A stretch of DNA of 43,911 nt from Selenomonadaceae bacterium (GTDB lineage: Bacteria; Bacillota; Negativicutes; Selenomonadales; Selenomonadaceae). The DNA lies in the NCBI GenBank assembly GCA_017455645.1, contig JAFSZS010000118.1, positions 1-43,911 of the forward strand, in the 5' to 3' direction. Position numbers and translations under genes: made by a program. Shown piece by piece: positions 33,302-41,867 of the stretch. Numbering within the stretch: position 1 is the first letter of the stretch; every line of letters begins with the position of its first letter. Under the pieces are notes generated by a model, which was given only the letters and a program-made list of their open reading frames with translations, did not search any database and was not told where the DNA came from.

Positions 33302-34357
33302 CTAAAAACTGTACTTTTCCCTGATTTGCTGTTGGACAGTTTCATTAGTCAAAAATTCTTCGTAGGTAGAAATTCTGTCAACCGTGCCGCTCGGTGCAAC
33401 GTCAATGATTCTGTTTGCAACATTTTCCAAAAAGGCGCGGTCGTCTTCAGAAAAAATAATCGTACCCTTGAAATTTTGCAGGGCGCGTTCAAATTCTTCG
33501 ATATTCGGTAAATCCAAAAAAGCTGTCGGCTCGTCCAAAAGTAAAAAATTTGCGTCACTGTCGCGCAGATTATCCAATTCAGTTTTCGCCGTTGCGCTTG
33601 AAAAAACTTGCGGCATATACGCCACTTTCAAGCCTTCGGCGAATTTTATTGTACCTTGTTCCGCGCCGCCGTGCGGATTTTTATTTTCCCACGCAGTGTA
33701 CAAAGTTTTCAAAAGTTTTGAGCGTCCCAATTTATTTTTGCCTACAAGTGCAACTTTCTGACCTTGCCGGATTGTGAAGCCGACGTGATTAAACAAAGTT
33801 TCACCTGCGCGAATTTTTAAAAGATTGTTGACTTCCAAGGCGGCAGAATTTTCAGGGAGCGGCTCGCAATTCAAATTAATTTTTGGTGCTTGAATATTGC
33901 CGAGGCGAATAATTTTTGGGCAAGTGCGCTTTAAAAAATATCTATCATTGCTTACGATAACCGCCGTCAAATTTTGGCGTTCAAGCAAGAAATTTATCAG
34001 CCACTCAATACCTTCTGCGTCAAGATTTTTTGTCGGTTCATCAAGCAGCAAAATAATTTCAGTGTCGTTTAAGTGTCTTACGGTACGTTTCAATTTTTCG
34101 AGTGCAGACATTTCAGCCATTCTAAGTTCAGAAAAATCTGCTGAAATATTTCCTGTTACAGTTAAAACTTCGCCGGAAATATTGACTTCGCCCGCAGTTT
34201 GAATTAATCTTCCCGCCAAAATATCAAGCAAGGAAGATTTACCCGCGCCTTCGCCGCCCGTTATTCCGAGTTTTTCGCCGCGTTTAACTTCAATATTTAA
34301 ATCTGAAAAAATTTCTTTCTGCGCGAGTTGCAAGCCCAAATTTTTTATCTGTATCAA
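33302..34357 (-). CDS. Reduced ABC-F-like tandem ATPase
   Basis: A soluble protein of 351 residues with two ABC domains and no membrane segment. Half 1 has Walker A GGEGAGKSS and Walker B IILLLDEPTKNLDAEG. Half 2 has GKNKLGRSK, in which the essential Lys is Arg, and FLLLDEPTAFLDL. Neither half shows a normal LSGGQ signature; MSALEKLK stands in its place in half 1. The linker between halves is only about 20 residues, against about 80 in ABC-F ribosome factors, which reach 500-650 residues overall. So the fold is ABC-F-like but translation-factor function is doubtful. The start is TTG at 34357. It is convergent with the SHMT-like gene and divergent from sstT. Confidence 0.78.
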   Translation of the reverse strand: MIQIKNLGLQLAQKEIFSDLNIEVKRGEKLGITGGEGAGKSSLLDILAGRLIQTAGEVNISGEVLTVTGNISADFSELRMAEMSALEKLKRTVRHLNDTEIILLLDEPTKNLDAEGIEWLINFLLERQNLTAVIVSNDRYFLKRTCPKIIRLGNIQAPKINLNCEPLPENSAALEVNNLLKIRAGETLFNHVGFTIRQGQKVALVGKNKLGRSKLLKTLYTAWENKNPHGGAEQGTIKFAEGLKVAYMPQVFSSATAKTELDNLRDSDANFLLLDEPTAFLDLPNIEEFERALQNFKGTIIFSEDDRAFLENVANRIIDVAPSGTVDRISTYEEFLTNETVQQQIREKYSF

Positions 34358-34414
34358 GTTATCGCTTCTTTCTAAATTAATCTGCCCTAAAATTCTGCAG
34401 TGTCAAATTTTTTC

Positions 34415-34443
34415 CTGCAATTAAGTTTTATCGGTGTTATAAT
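34415..34443 (+). promoter_or_regulatory. Promoter of sstT
   Basis: TGTTATAAT (-10 at 34438-34443), 17 bases after CTGCAA (34415-34420), about 30 bases upstream of the sstT ATG. The -10 is strong and the -35 weak. Confidence 0.5.
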
Positions 34444-34472
34444 GACGTGAAAAATTTTTTGGAGGTTGTTAA

Positions 34473-35714
34473 ATGTTAGGCAAAGTAGGTAAGATTTACG
34501 GTGAAACAGCATTAATAAAATTAATCGCCGTGGGTCTGGTAGTAGGAATTATTTTAGCTATATTTGTACCGGCGGTAATTCCGGTTATCGCGGTTTTCGG
34601 CAAATTGTTTGTAAATGCGTTGAAAGGCGTTGCGCCAATTTTGGTTTTCGTTTTGGTAATGAATGCACTTTCGCAAAAGGCAGAATCAAAATCTTCAATG
34701 AAGCCGATAATTCAGCTGTACGTGATAGGAACTTTTTGCGCGTCATTGGTGGCAGTTTCGGCGTCTTTTTTATTTCCTACAACTTTAAATTTGCAAACTG
34801 AAGGCTCAACTATCACGCCGCCTTCAGGAATTGTCGAAGTTTTGCAAAATGTAATTATGAATATCGTTGACAATCCAATACACGCGCTGACAAATGCAAA
34901 CTATATAGGAATTTTGGCTTGGGGCGTAATTGTCGGCTTGGCGTTGAGAAATGCGGGCGATACAACGCACGAAGTTTTGGCAGATTTGGCGGCGGCAGTT
35001 ACTCAAGTTGTACAATGGGTAATTCGTTTTGCGCCTTTCGGAATTTGCGGGCTTGTAGCTGACGCAATAGGAACTTCAGGCGTTGACGCACTTTTGGGCT
35101 ATGCAAAGTTATTGGCGGTACTTTTGGGCGCGTTCTTCAGCGTTGCCTTGATAATGAATCCGCTGATTGTTTGGCTGAAAATTGGAATGAATCCCTACCC
35201 GCTGGTTTTTGCAACCCTGCGCGAAAGTGGAATTTACGCCTTTTTCACAAGGAGTTCAGCGGCGAATATTCCTGTAAATATGAGTTTGTGCAAAAGATTG
35301 AGACTTGACGAAAATTTGTACTCGGTATCAATCCCGCTCGGCGCAACAATTAACATGGCGGGCGCGTCAATAACAATCGCCGTTTTGAGTTTGGCAACGG
35401 CACATACTTTAGGAATTAGTGTAGATATGCCGACGGCTTTATTACTTTGCATAATTTCGACAGTTGGAGCTTGCGGCGCGTCGGGCGTTGCGGGCGGTTC
35501 ACTGCTATTAATTCCGGTTGCCTGTTCAAGTTTTGGAATTTCTTCAGATATTTCAATGCAGGTTGTAGGCGTTGGATTTATAATTGGCGTGTTGCAGGAT
35601 TCTTGCGAAACTGCGCTAAATTCTTCAAGCGACGTACTTTTTACGGCAACCGCAGAATTTGCACGCCGCGCCAAAAAGGGCGAATTGAAACCTTCAGATT
35701 TAATCCCGCGCTAA
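34473..35714 (+). CDS. sstT: Serine/threonine:sodium symporter SstT
   Basis: A membrane transporter of the dicarboxylate/amino acid:cation symporter family, 413 residues, with eight transmembrane helices and two re-entrant loops. Motifs: [20 protein letters not shown] (HP1 serine-rich loop, '[12 protein letters not shown]' is characteristic of SstT), [20 protein letters not shown] (TM7 NMDGT-equivalent), [20 protein letters not shown] (HP2) and [20 protein letters not shown] (TM8 substrate residues). ATG at 34473 follows GGAGG. It imports serine and threonine with sodium. It appears monocistronic, with a multi-hairpin element downstream. Confidence 0.95.
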   Translation: MLGKVGKIYGETALIKLIAVGLVVGIILAIFVPAVIPVIAVFGKLFVNALKGVAPILVFVLVMNALSQKAESKSSMKPIIQLYVIGTFCASLVAVSASFLFPTTLNLQTEGSTITPPSGIVEVLQNVIMNIVDNPIHALTNANYIGILAWGVIVGLALRNAGDTTHEVLADLAAAVTQVVQWVIRFAPFGICGLVADAIGTSGVDALLGYAKLLAVLLGAFFSVALIMNPLIVWLKIGMNPYPLVFATLRESGIYAFFTRSSAANIPVNMSLCKRLRLDENLYSVSIPLGATINMAGASITIAVLSLATAHTLGISVDMPTALLLCIISTVGACGASGVAGGSLLLIPVACSSFGISSDISMQVVGVGFIIGVLQDSCETALNSSSDVLFTATAEFARRAKKGELKPSDLIPR

Positions 35715-35740
35715 AAAATTTTTATTTTTGAAATACAGCA

Positions 35741-35889
35741 TTTCTTTCTTTTGGCGCAAAAGAAAGAAACGCTTAGGCAAAGAAAGAAAACAGCCGCGCA
35801 AGTGCGGTCACATCACGTGACCTTGCGTGGCTTGCGTAAGCAAGGCATGCTCTCTAAGCGGCAGGTTGGGAGCCGTCATCCTTGACGGC
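35741..35889 (-). repeat. Three-hairpin intergenic element, copy B
   Basis: Read on the minus strand, just downstream of cobQ: hairpin 1 GCCGTCA-AGGA-TGACGGC (35889-35872); hairpin 2 GCC.CGCAAG.GTCAC-GTGAT-GTGAC...CTTGCG.GGC (35831-35793); hairpin 3 TTTCTTTCTTTT-GCGCC-AAAAGAAAGAAA (35769-35741). Order, loop motifs (GGA, GTGAT) and the TTTCTTT stem match copy A at 22454, while stem bases differ in compensating pairs. A further small hairpin CTTGC-GTAA-GCAAG is at 35832-35845. The element fills the gap between convergent sstT and cobQ. Confidence 0.72.
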
Positions 35890-35919
35890 ATCGAAGTTTT
35901 TCTTTTTCATTTGAAAGTT

Positions 35920-37359
35920 TCAAGTTTCAAAGATAATTTTTCGTAGTAAATTCATATTCAAATTTTCACGGACGACTTTTGCAAGGCGTTCAAAACTTTT
36001 TTGCTTTTCCGCTCTGACATTTCGCGCAGATTCAAGCGGGGGCAAATTTTTTTTGCGCCGAATTGCATTTATCACTTGCCGCCGAAAATTATCGTTGTCA
36101 AAAATCCCGTGCACGTACGTACCAAAAACATTTCCCGCCGAAATAATTTTTTCTGAAATGTTGGTAACGCCGGAATGAATTTCGTAGCCGTCAAGATTTT
36201 CTGCGCTAATGTGACTGCCCAAAAATTCAAAGTCCGCCGCGTCAATCGTAACTTGTTTGGTAAATTTTTTTTCGGCAAAAGTTGTTTCAAGCGGCAAAAG
36301 ATTTAATCCGTCCAATTCAACGTGACTTGATTCAGTTTGCAACGGGTCAAAAATTTTCCTGCCGAGCATTTGAAAACCACCGCAAATTCCAATTACCGGC
36401 TTTTTCAAAATCTGCGCGACAAAATTATTTTCCTTCAGCCAAATTAAATCTTCAGAAGTATTTTTACTGCCCGGCAAAATTATTAAATCTGCGTTTTCAA
36501 GTTCAGCCGCATTTTTGGCGTAGAATAAATTTACGTCAGGCTCGCCCGCCAAAGAATCAAAATCTGTAAAGTTGGAAATTTTGTTAAGGCGAATTACCGC
36601 AATATTAATTTCGCCGCCGCTTGAAATTTTATCATCAAGTGAAACTGAATCTTCATCATCGACGCCGATTTTTTCAATGTAGGGAATTACTCCCAAAACG
36701 GGCTTACCGGTTTTATTTTCCAAAAAATCTACCGCCGGCAAAAATAATTTCACGTCGCCGCGAAATTTATTTATCACAATTCCTTTGACAAGTGCGCGTT
36801 CGTCCTCGTCCAAAAGTTCAAGCGTACCGACAACCGCCGCCAAACAGCCTCCCCTGTCAATATCAGCCACCAAAATTACCGGCGCGTTTAAATGTTTGGC
36901 AACGCGCATATTCACTATGTCATTTGCCTTCAGATTGACTTCAGCGGGGCTGCCCGCGCCTTCGACAACAATTATATCAAACTCTTCAGCAAGCCGCGCT
37001 ACGGCTCTTTCAGCCGCCTTAAAAGCGATATTTGAGTAGCCGCCGTGATATTCTGCCGCGCTCATAATTCCAACCGGTTTACCGTTGATTATAACCTGTG
37101 AAGTTGAATTGCCGGTCGGTTTTAAAAGTACGGGATTCATTAAAACATTTGGTGCAATATTCGCCGCCTCGGCTTGTGCAACTTGCGCCCTGCCCATTTC
37201 CAAGCCGTCCGCCGTTACAAATGAATTGAGTGCCATTTGCTGACTTTTGAACGGCGCAACTTTGAAGCCTTCCTGAAAAAAAATACGGCACAAAGCCGCA
37301 GTTAAAATGCTTTTTCCAACGTGCGAACTTGTGCCTTGAAACATTACGTATTTAGCCAA
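35920..37359 (-). CDS. cobQ: Adenosylcobyric acid synthase CobQ
   Basis: Amidates four side chains of adenosylcobyrinic acid diamide in cobalamin synthesis, using glutamine and ATP. The 479-residue protein has the N-terminal dethiobiotin-synthase-like domain with GTSSHVGKSILTAALCRIFF (P-loop), KSQQMALNSFVTADGLEMGR and EGAGSPAEVNLK, and a C-terminal type 1 glutamine amidotransferase domain with LPGSKNTSEDL, GICGGFQMLG (nucleophile Cys) and TYVHGIFDN (His). The start is TTG at 37359 behind AAGGGAG. No other cobalamin gene is in the window. The upstream region holds heptamer repeats. Confidence 0.96.
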   Translation of the reverse strand: MAKYVMFQGTSSHVGKSILTAALCRIFFQEGFKVAPFKSQQMALNSFVTADGLEMGRAQVAQAEAANIAPNVLMNPVLLKPTGNSTSQVIINGKPVGIMSAAEYHGGYSNIAFKAAERAVARLAEEFDIIVVEGAGSPAEVNLKANDIVNMRVAKHLNAPVILVADIDRGGCLAAVVGTLELLDEDERALVKGIVINKFRGDVKLFLPAVDFLENKTGKPVLGVIPYIEKIGVDDEDSVSLDDKISSGGEINIAVIRLNKISNFTDFDSLAGEPDVNLFYAKNAAELENADLIILPGSKNTSEDLIWLKENNFVAQILKKPVIGICGGFQMLGRKIFDPLQTESSHVELDGLNLLPLETTFAEKKFTKQVTIDAADFEFLGSHISAENLDGYEIHSGVTNISEKIISAGNVFGTYVHGIFDNDNFRRQVINAIRRKKNLPPLESARNVRAEKQKSFERLAKVVRENLNMNLLRKIIFET

Positions 37360-37383
37360 AGAAAAAACTCCCTTCGGTCGATT

Positions 37384-37472
37384 TTAGGGAATAGTGGGTA
37401 GTGAATAGCGAATAGTGAAAACTTTTTCTACTCCCTATTCCCTATTCCCTACTCCCTACTCCCTACTCCCTA
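37384..37472. repeat. Heptamer tandem repeat with two complementary arms
   Basis: The left arm is TAGGGAA, TAGTGGG, TAGTGAA, TAGCGAA and TAGTGAA (37384-37418). After a 10-base centre, the right arm has about six units of the CTACTCC/CTATTCC heptamer (37428-37472). The arms can pair over most of their length to form a large imperfect hairpin between the PNPOx-like gene and cobQ. Confidence 0.85.
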
Positions 37473-37473
37473 A

Positions 37474-37848
37474 TTAAAGCAACTGTTTCAAATTGGTTAC
37501 CGTGATTTGTAAAACCGAGCGCAGGAACGGGAATTTAGCTTTCATTTCGTCAAAATATTCGCCCTCTGTCAAAAATTCCGCCGTGCCGTTAATTCTGAAT
37601 CCCGTACCGTGGTAGCCGTTAAAGCCTTCGACTTCACGAGTTGCAAGCGTCAAAATAACTTTGTCATTAACAGCAATATCTTGTTCGGTGCTGCGCATTC
37701 CCGCCGCGGGGATTAACAAAATATTTTCGCCTTTGGTTACAAGGTAAGAATTCCACGTGCAATTTACGTGCGGCTCGTCATTTCCCCAAGTTGTAATTGA
37801 CACTGCGCCTTCATACTTCAGCACTTCAAAAAATTTTTCGGTAAACAT
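37474..37848 (-). CDS. Pyridoxamine 5'-phosphate oxidase-like FMN-binding protein
   Basis: A 124-residue split-barrel protein: MFTEKFFEVLKYEGAVSITT, CTWNSYLVTKGENILLIPAA, MRSTEQDI and FRINGTAEFLTEGEYFDEM. This is the small PNPOx-like/FMN-binding family (PF01243 type), usually a homodimer that binds FMN or F420; the reaction is not predictable. ATG at 37848 is preferred, with AAGGGAG just upstream; the in-frame ATG at 37866 overlaps that site. It follows the alcohol dehydrogenase gene on the same strand after 24 bases, so the two are probably co-transcribed. Confidence 0.8.
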   Translation of the reverse strand: MFTEKFFEVLKYEGAVSITTWGNDEPHVNCTWNSYLVTKGENILLIPAAGMRSTEQDIAVNDKVILTLATREVEGFNGYHGTGFRINGTAEFLTEGEYFDEMKAKFPFLRSVLQITVTNLKQLL

Positions 37849-37872
37849 TAAAATAGCTCCCTTCAAAAAATT

Positions 37873-38889
37873 TTATAATTTAATGACAACTTTACCTGCG
37901 CGACGGGTTGAATCGTCTGCTAAAACTTTTGGCAATTCCTCAAGCGGTAAAACACTTGTAATTATCCCGTCAAATTTAATTCTGCCGCGTGCGATTAATT
38001 CAACTGCGCGAGGGAAAGTATAAGGATTGATAAACGAAGAAGTTACAGTTAATTCTTTTTTGAAAATCATATCCGGCTTAACTTTCAATTCGGCGTCAGG
38101 CGATACAAGCCCGAAAAACATTACGGTAGCTTTTTTACCGGCAACGCGCAGGGCGTCAGCTTGCGTGCGAATATTTCCGACGCATTCAATAACGCAATTT
38201 ACATTTTGAGTTACGCCCGCCAAAAATTCGTCAAGATTTTCCGTGATAGGATTAACAACCAAATCTGCGCCGAGTTTCAACGCCAAATTTCTTTTTTCTT
38301 CGACAGGTTCAGACAAAATTACCTGCGCCGCGCCCGCCAATTTCGCAAGCTGTACAGAAATCATACCGATTGGACCGCCGCCCATTACCAAAACTGTATC
38401 GCCCGGCTTAATCTTGCACAAGTCAATTCCATGCACGCAACAAGATACAGGCTCGCTCATCGCCGCGCAAAGTAAATCAACATTTTTTGGAACTTTGAAA
38501 ACGTGGCTAGCCTTCATTGCAACATATTCAGCAAAGCCGCCGTCAACCGTTGTACCTACGCCGATATTGTCAGTGCAAAAATTTTCCATACCGTTACGGC
38601 AAAAATAACATTTCCCGCACATAATATTTGGGTCGCCGCTTACGTGATCGCCAACTTGCACATTTTTAACCGCGCCGCCAATTTTTTCAACTACGCCTGA
38701 AAATTCGTGCCCGGGAATCAGCGGAGGAGTTACGGCAAACGCGCCGCCTTCTGCGTTGTAAATGTGCACGTCAGTACCGCAAACGCCGCAGTAAGCAACC
38801 TTAATTAAAACTTCGTCCGCGTTAATTTCCCGCACCGGTACATTTTCAATTTTAATATCGTTTTTCCCGTGATAAACTGCCGCCTTCAT
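37873..38889 (-). CDS. Zinc-dependent medium-chain alcohol dehydrogenase
   Basis: A 338-residue MDR-family oxidoreductase. Catalytic zinc ligands are in VAYCGVCGTDVHIY (Cys) and IPGHEFSGVVEKIG (His, Glu); the structural zinc lobe is CGKCYFCRNGMENFC. The NAD(P)-binding loop is VLVMGGGPIGMISVQLAKL followed by a probable acidic selector in ILSEPVEEKR. It resembles sorbitol/threonine/butanediol dehydrogenases; the substrate is not determinable. ATG at 38889 is behind GGGAGGG. It follows the secreted DUF1593 gene by 18 bases on the same strand, so a sugar- or nucleoside-related polyol is possible but speculative. Confidence 0.92.
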   Translation of the reverse strand: MKAAVYHGKNDIKIENVPVREINADEVLIKVAYCGVCGTDVHIYNAEGGAFAVTPPLIPGHEFSGVVEKIGGAVKNVQVGDHVSGDPNIMCGKCYFCRNGMENFCTDNIGVGTTVDGGFAEYVAMKASHVFKVPKNVDLLCAAMSEPVSCCVHGIDLCKIKPGDTVLVMGGGPIGMISVQLAKLAGAAQVILSEPVEEKRNLALKLGADLVVNPITENLDEFLAGVTQNVNCVIECVGNIRTQADALRVAGKKATVMFFGLVSPDAELKVKPDMIFKKELTVTSSFINPYTFPRAVELIARGRIKFDGIITSVLPLEELPKVLADDSTRRAGKVVIKL

Positions 38890-38907
38890 TTTTAGCCCTC
38901 CCAAAAT

Positions 38908-40497
38908 TTATTTTACAGTAACAATGACGCGCTGATAACTTTTCAGATTGTGCGCGCCGTTGTCCTGCACTTCCAAAATAATATGAATTGTATCGCCGGA
39001 CTTTGCATCGCTCGGAACTGTAAATGAAACTTTTTCAGTATTTGCGCCGGTTAATTTTATCGTGTCAAGTTTTTCATTTGGCAAAAGCTCCCGCGTCATA
39101 CTCATAACCAAAGGCGCGCCCGGGAAATTTTGACTTTCAATGGCGGGTTTTGTGCGTTTATCATCTTGATAAGTATCAGCCTCAAAATAACGCCACCATT
39201 TGTAAGAAATTGCATCGCCGTCGGGATCTGTAGCCTTTGCAGTCAAAGTTACTTTTTGTCCTGCGCGAGCGGTAATGTTGACGCCTTCAGAAATACTGTA
39301 AACTTTTGAACCAACTTTAATGCTGACGCGGGGAGCGTGGTTAGCTTTTTTGTAAGAATCGGCAACGCACCAATCAGCACGCGCGGCAAAATCATTTTGC
39401 ATATCGTCAAACCAACGAGACAGCGAATAAACCGAATCAAATTTTTTTGTAACGGGATTATAATCTAAGGCGTCATTAATTGCGCGGTTGCCGTTAAACG
39501 CGCCGAAACGTCCGCCCCAACCGCCGTAAGAAGGATTTTCATAACTGCGCAAGCCGTTTTGTGCCAAATATAAAAATGACGGAGAATCCCCTTCAGAAAT
39601 AAAATCATAAGTTACATAATTTGGATTTTTTTCAATGTAACCGACGCCGCGCTGTTCTTCCGGCAATTCCCCTTCAATCCATTTGCCGTCATTCATCAAG
39701 GCGTAATTATCCATTAACGCGCCCTTGTTCAGCAAATTTTTCTTGTTCCAATCCGCGTGCAAAGTTGTATTGACTTCGTCTTCGTGAAGTTGCCACGCGT
39801 AGGCAAAATGCCAAAAATCGCAACGATCATTGATAACGATTAAGTTGCTCCAATTTTTTGCAATGTAATTGTTGTAGCTGTCGTCTTGGTCAAGGATTAT
39901 GTACAGGAAAAGTTTATCCTGCAATTTTTTTCTGATACTTTGCCATTGCGGCGTATTTTTATATTCGTCTTCGATTGACTTTAACGCTCGCGCAGTGGTA
40001 TTTGTGCCGCCCCAAGTTTGAACATACAAAATTCTTTTATCGTCGTCAAGAAATAATTTTTTGAGAAATTCGGATCCGTCAGTAACTTGTTCCATTTCGC
40101 CAACCGCGCTGATATTTCCAATGTGTGTTACTCTTCTGAAATAATCTGCAGGGCGGTAATATTGGTCGTGCTTTAACAAATTTGGGCGGACTTTTTCGTA
40201 ATCGTCAATAAATTTGTAAATCCAATCAGTACCTGTCCAGCGGAAGGGCGCAATTCCCTTTGAAGAATCGCCCGCGTAGTGATAAACTGAACTTGTAATG
40301 ACAATCCCCGCAATATCCATTTCATTTGAATAAAGCAGCGCACGAATAACCGAGTTCATATCGTCAACTTCGCCATCGGTTGTAATTACCGTGCGCGGCA
40401 ACCTTTCGTAATGATCGGCGGGCATTGCATTTGCAAAATTGAAACTTCCGGCGGCAACCGTGCCGAGTACCAACGCGCTTAATACAGACTTTTTCAT
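38908..40497 (-). CDS. Secreted DUF1593 (nucleoside hydrolase-like) protein
   Basis: An exported protein of 529 residues. The signal peptide MKKSVLSALVLGTVAAGSFN ends in a likely FANA cleavage site (about residue 24). The DUF1593 domain (about 30-330) begins PRTVITTDGEVDDMNSVIRA, a metal-binding Asp-rich N-terminus like nucleoside hydrolases, and includes YVQTWGGTNTTARAL and GGWGGRFGAFN. The last 130 residues (RVSIKVGSKVYSISEGVNIT to the end) form an Ig/cadherin-like beta domain with TATDPDGDAISYKWW. Homologues occur near polysaccharide degradation genes; the substrate is unknown. ATG follows GGAAGTGA. A TTGACT-17-TAAAAT promoter is upstream. Confidence 0.87.
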   Translation of the reverse strand: MKKSVLSALVLGTVAAGSFNFANAMPADHYERLPRTVITTDGEVDDMNSVIRALLYSNEMDIAGIVITSSVYHYAGDSSKGIAPFRWTGTDWIYKFIDDYEKVRPNLLKHDQYYRPADYFRRVTHIGNISAVGEMEQVTDGSEFLKKLFLDDDKRILYVQTWGGTNTTARALKSIEDEYKNTPQWQSIRKKLQDKLFLYIILDQDDSYNNYIAKNWSNLIVINDRCDFWHFAYAWQLHEDEVNTTLHADWNKKNLLNKGALMDNYALMNDGKWIEGELPEEQRGVGYIEKNPNYVTYDFISEGDSPSFLYLAQNGLRSYENPSYGGWGGRFGAFNGNRAINDALDYNPVTKKFDSVYSLSRWFDDMQNDFAARADWCVADSYKKANHAPRVSIKVGSKVYSISEGVNITARAGQKVTLTAKATDPDGDAISYKWWRYFEADTYQDDKRTKPAIESQNFPGAPLVMSMTRELLPNEKLDTIKLTGANTEKVSFTVPSDAKSGDTIHIILEVQDNGAHNLKSYQRVIVTVK

Positions 40498-40524
40498 AAA
40501 ATCACTTCCTGCTATTTTCTGAAA

Positions 40525-40553
40525 ATTTTAACTTGTAGATTTAATTTAGTCAA
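40525..40553 (-). promoter_or_regulatory. Promoter of the DUF1593 gene
   Basis: On the minus strand TTGACT (40553-40548), a 17-base spacer and TAAAAT (40530-40525), ending 27 bases upstream of the ATG. Confidence 0.65.
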
Positions 40554-40566
40554 CCATAACGGGGGC

Positions 40567-40595
40567 TTGTAAAATTAGTGCGGTAGTGTTATAGT
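40567..40595 (+). promoter_or_regulatory. Candidate promoter for the HMA-like gene
   Basis: TTGTAA (40567-40572), 17 bases, TATAGT (40590-40595). It lies inside an 8 bp repeat (TAGTGTTA, TAGTGCGA, TAGTGTAA at 40584-40608), so changes in repeat number would alter the promoter region. Confidence 0.4.
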
Positions 40596-40638
40596 GCGAT
40601 AGTGTAATAGTAAAAAAAATACCAAAGGAGAAATTGAT

Positions 40639-40881
40639 ATGTGCAAAGAATGCGGTTGCGGCGAAGGCGCGGGCGTTACGCGCTTGCAATTTACGGCGAA
40701 TGGTTACACTGCAGACAGCGCAAAAATTGTTGAAAAAAATCTGCTCGGACTGCCGGGCGTTATGTACGTTCATATTCACGCGCACGACGGCGAAACTACC
40801 ATTGATTATAATCCCGGCAGAACTAAACTTACAGAAATTATCGGCGTCTTTGCCAAAAATGACGTTGAACCTTTGTTATAG
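40639..40881 (+). CDS. Small cysteine-rich HMA-like protein
   Basis: An 80-residue cytoplasmic protein. It starts MCKECGCGEGAG, a metal-binding cysteine cluster, followed by a fold resembling heavy-metal-associated domains (beta-alpha-beta: VTRLQFTANGYTADSAKIVE, LLGLPGVMYVHIHAHDGETT, ITEII-like helix). The usual CxxC of loop 1 is missing and the N-terminal Cys cluster plus two His (VHIHAH) may take its place. ATG follows AAAGGAG. It may be a metal carrier or a degenerate chaperone. It is followed by a repeat block and argF. Confidence 0.75.
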   Translation: MCKECGCGEGAGVTRLQFTANGYTADSAKIVEKNLLGLPGVMYVHIHAHDGETTIDYNPGRTKLTEIIGVFAKNDVEPLL

Positions 40882-40913
40882 GGAGTAGGGAGTAGAAAAA
40901 ACTATTCCCTAAT
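40882..40913. repeat. Short heptamer repeat with opposing arm
   Basis: TAGGGAG-TAGGGAG-TAG on the left and CTATTCCCTAA on the right with a 6-base centre, immediately after the HMA-like stop and upstream of argF. It is the smallest block of the family and may form a hairpin. Confidence 0.7.
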
Positions 40914-40937
40914 AAGCGACTGAAAGGAGCGAATAGC

Positions 40938-41867
40938 TTGTTAAAAGGAAAAGATTTAATTTCAATTCACGATTTAAGCGCGGATGAAGTTTTTGAAATT
41001 TTGGACTGCGCGGCGAATTTGAAAGTTATGCAAAAAAATAATATCCCGCACCAATTTTTGAAAGGTAAAACGCTCGGAATGATTTTTGAAAAATCTTCAA
41101 CACGTACGCGCGTTTCTTTTGAAGTTGGAATTTTTCAACTCGGCGGAACGGGTTTATTTTTATCCAACAAAGATTTACAACTCGGGCGCGGCGAACCAAT
41201 AAAAGATACCGCCCGCGTTTTGTCAAGATATTTGGACGGGATTATGATTCGCACTTACGGACACGACAGAATTTTGGAACTTGCCAAATATTCAGATGTT
41301 CCCGTTATCAACGGCTTAAGCGATTTACTCCACCCTTGCCAAGTTTTGACTGATTTATTAACAATTCGTGAACACAAGGGCAAAAATTTTAGAAGTTTAA
41401 AAATGGCGTACGTCGGCGACGGTAACAATATGACAAATTCCTATTTATACGGCGCGGCGAAAGTCGGTATGCATTTAACCGTTGCAACGCCGCAAAAGTA
41501 CGAGCCTAACGCATTGGTTTTTGAACAAGCTTTAACTGACGCCGAAGAAACTAAGGCTGAATTAATCTGGACAGAAAATCCCGTTGACGCCGTGAAAGAT
41601 GCTGACATTATCGCAACCGACACGTGGGCAAGCATGGGGCAGGAAGCCGAGCACGACGAACGCAAGAAAATTTTTGCGCCTTATCAAGTCAACAAGGAAC
41701 TTTTGAAACACGCAAGCAAAAACGCTATTGTACTTCACTGCTTGCCGGCTTACCGCGGCGAAGAAATTACTGATGAAGTTTTTGAGAACAACGCGCACGT
41801 AATTTTTGAAGAAGCTGAAAATCGTTTGCATACTCAAAAGGCGATTATGGCTTTGACTATGGCTTAA
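40938..41867 (+). CDS. argF: Ornithine carbamoyltransferase
   Basis: Makes citrulline from ornithine and carbamoyl phosphate. The 309-residue protein has the carbamoyl-phosphate motif KSSTRTRVSFE (STRTR), the ornithine-side LHPCQVLTDLLT (HPxQ), YVGDGNNMTNS (DGNNxxxS), DTWASMGQE and the C-terminal LHCLPAYRGEEIT (HCLP). The start is TTG at 40938, behind AAAGGAG. The length is typical. It could serve arginine synthesis (anabolic) or the deiminase pathway; no arcA/arcC or other arg gene is adjacent. The 3' end contains a promoter for the SCIFF gene. Confidence 0.96.
   Translation: MLKGKDLISIHDLSADEVFEILDCAANLKVMQKNNIPHQFLKGKTLGMIFEKSSTRTRVSFEVGIFQLGGTGLFLSNKDLQLGRGEPIKDTARVLSRYLDGIMIRTYGHDRILELAKYSDVPVINGLSDLLHPCQVLTDLLTIREHKGKNFRSLKMAYVGDGNNMTNSYLYGAAKVGMHLTVATPQKYEPNALVFEQALTDAEETKAELIWTENPVDAVKDADIIATDTWASMGQEAEHDERKKIFAPYQVNKELLKHASKNAIVLHCLPAYRGEEITDEVFENNAHVIFEEAENRLHTQKAIMALTMA

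Noticed and set aside
37384-37472. CRISPR array
   Set aside because: Units are 7 bases with no spacers; it is a simple tandem repeat.
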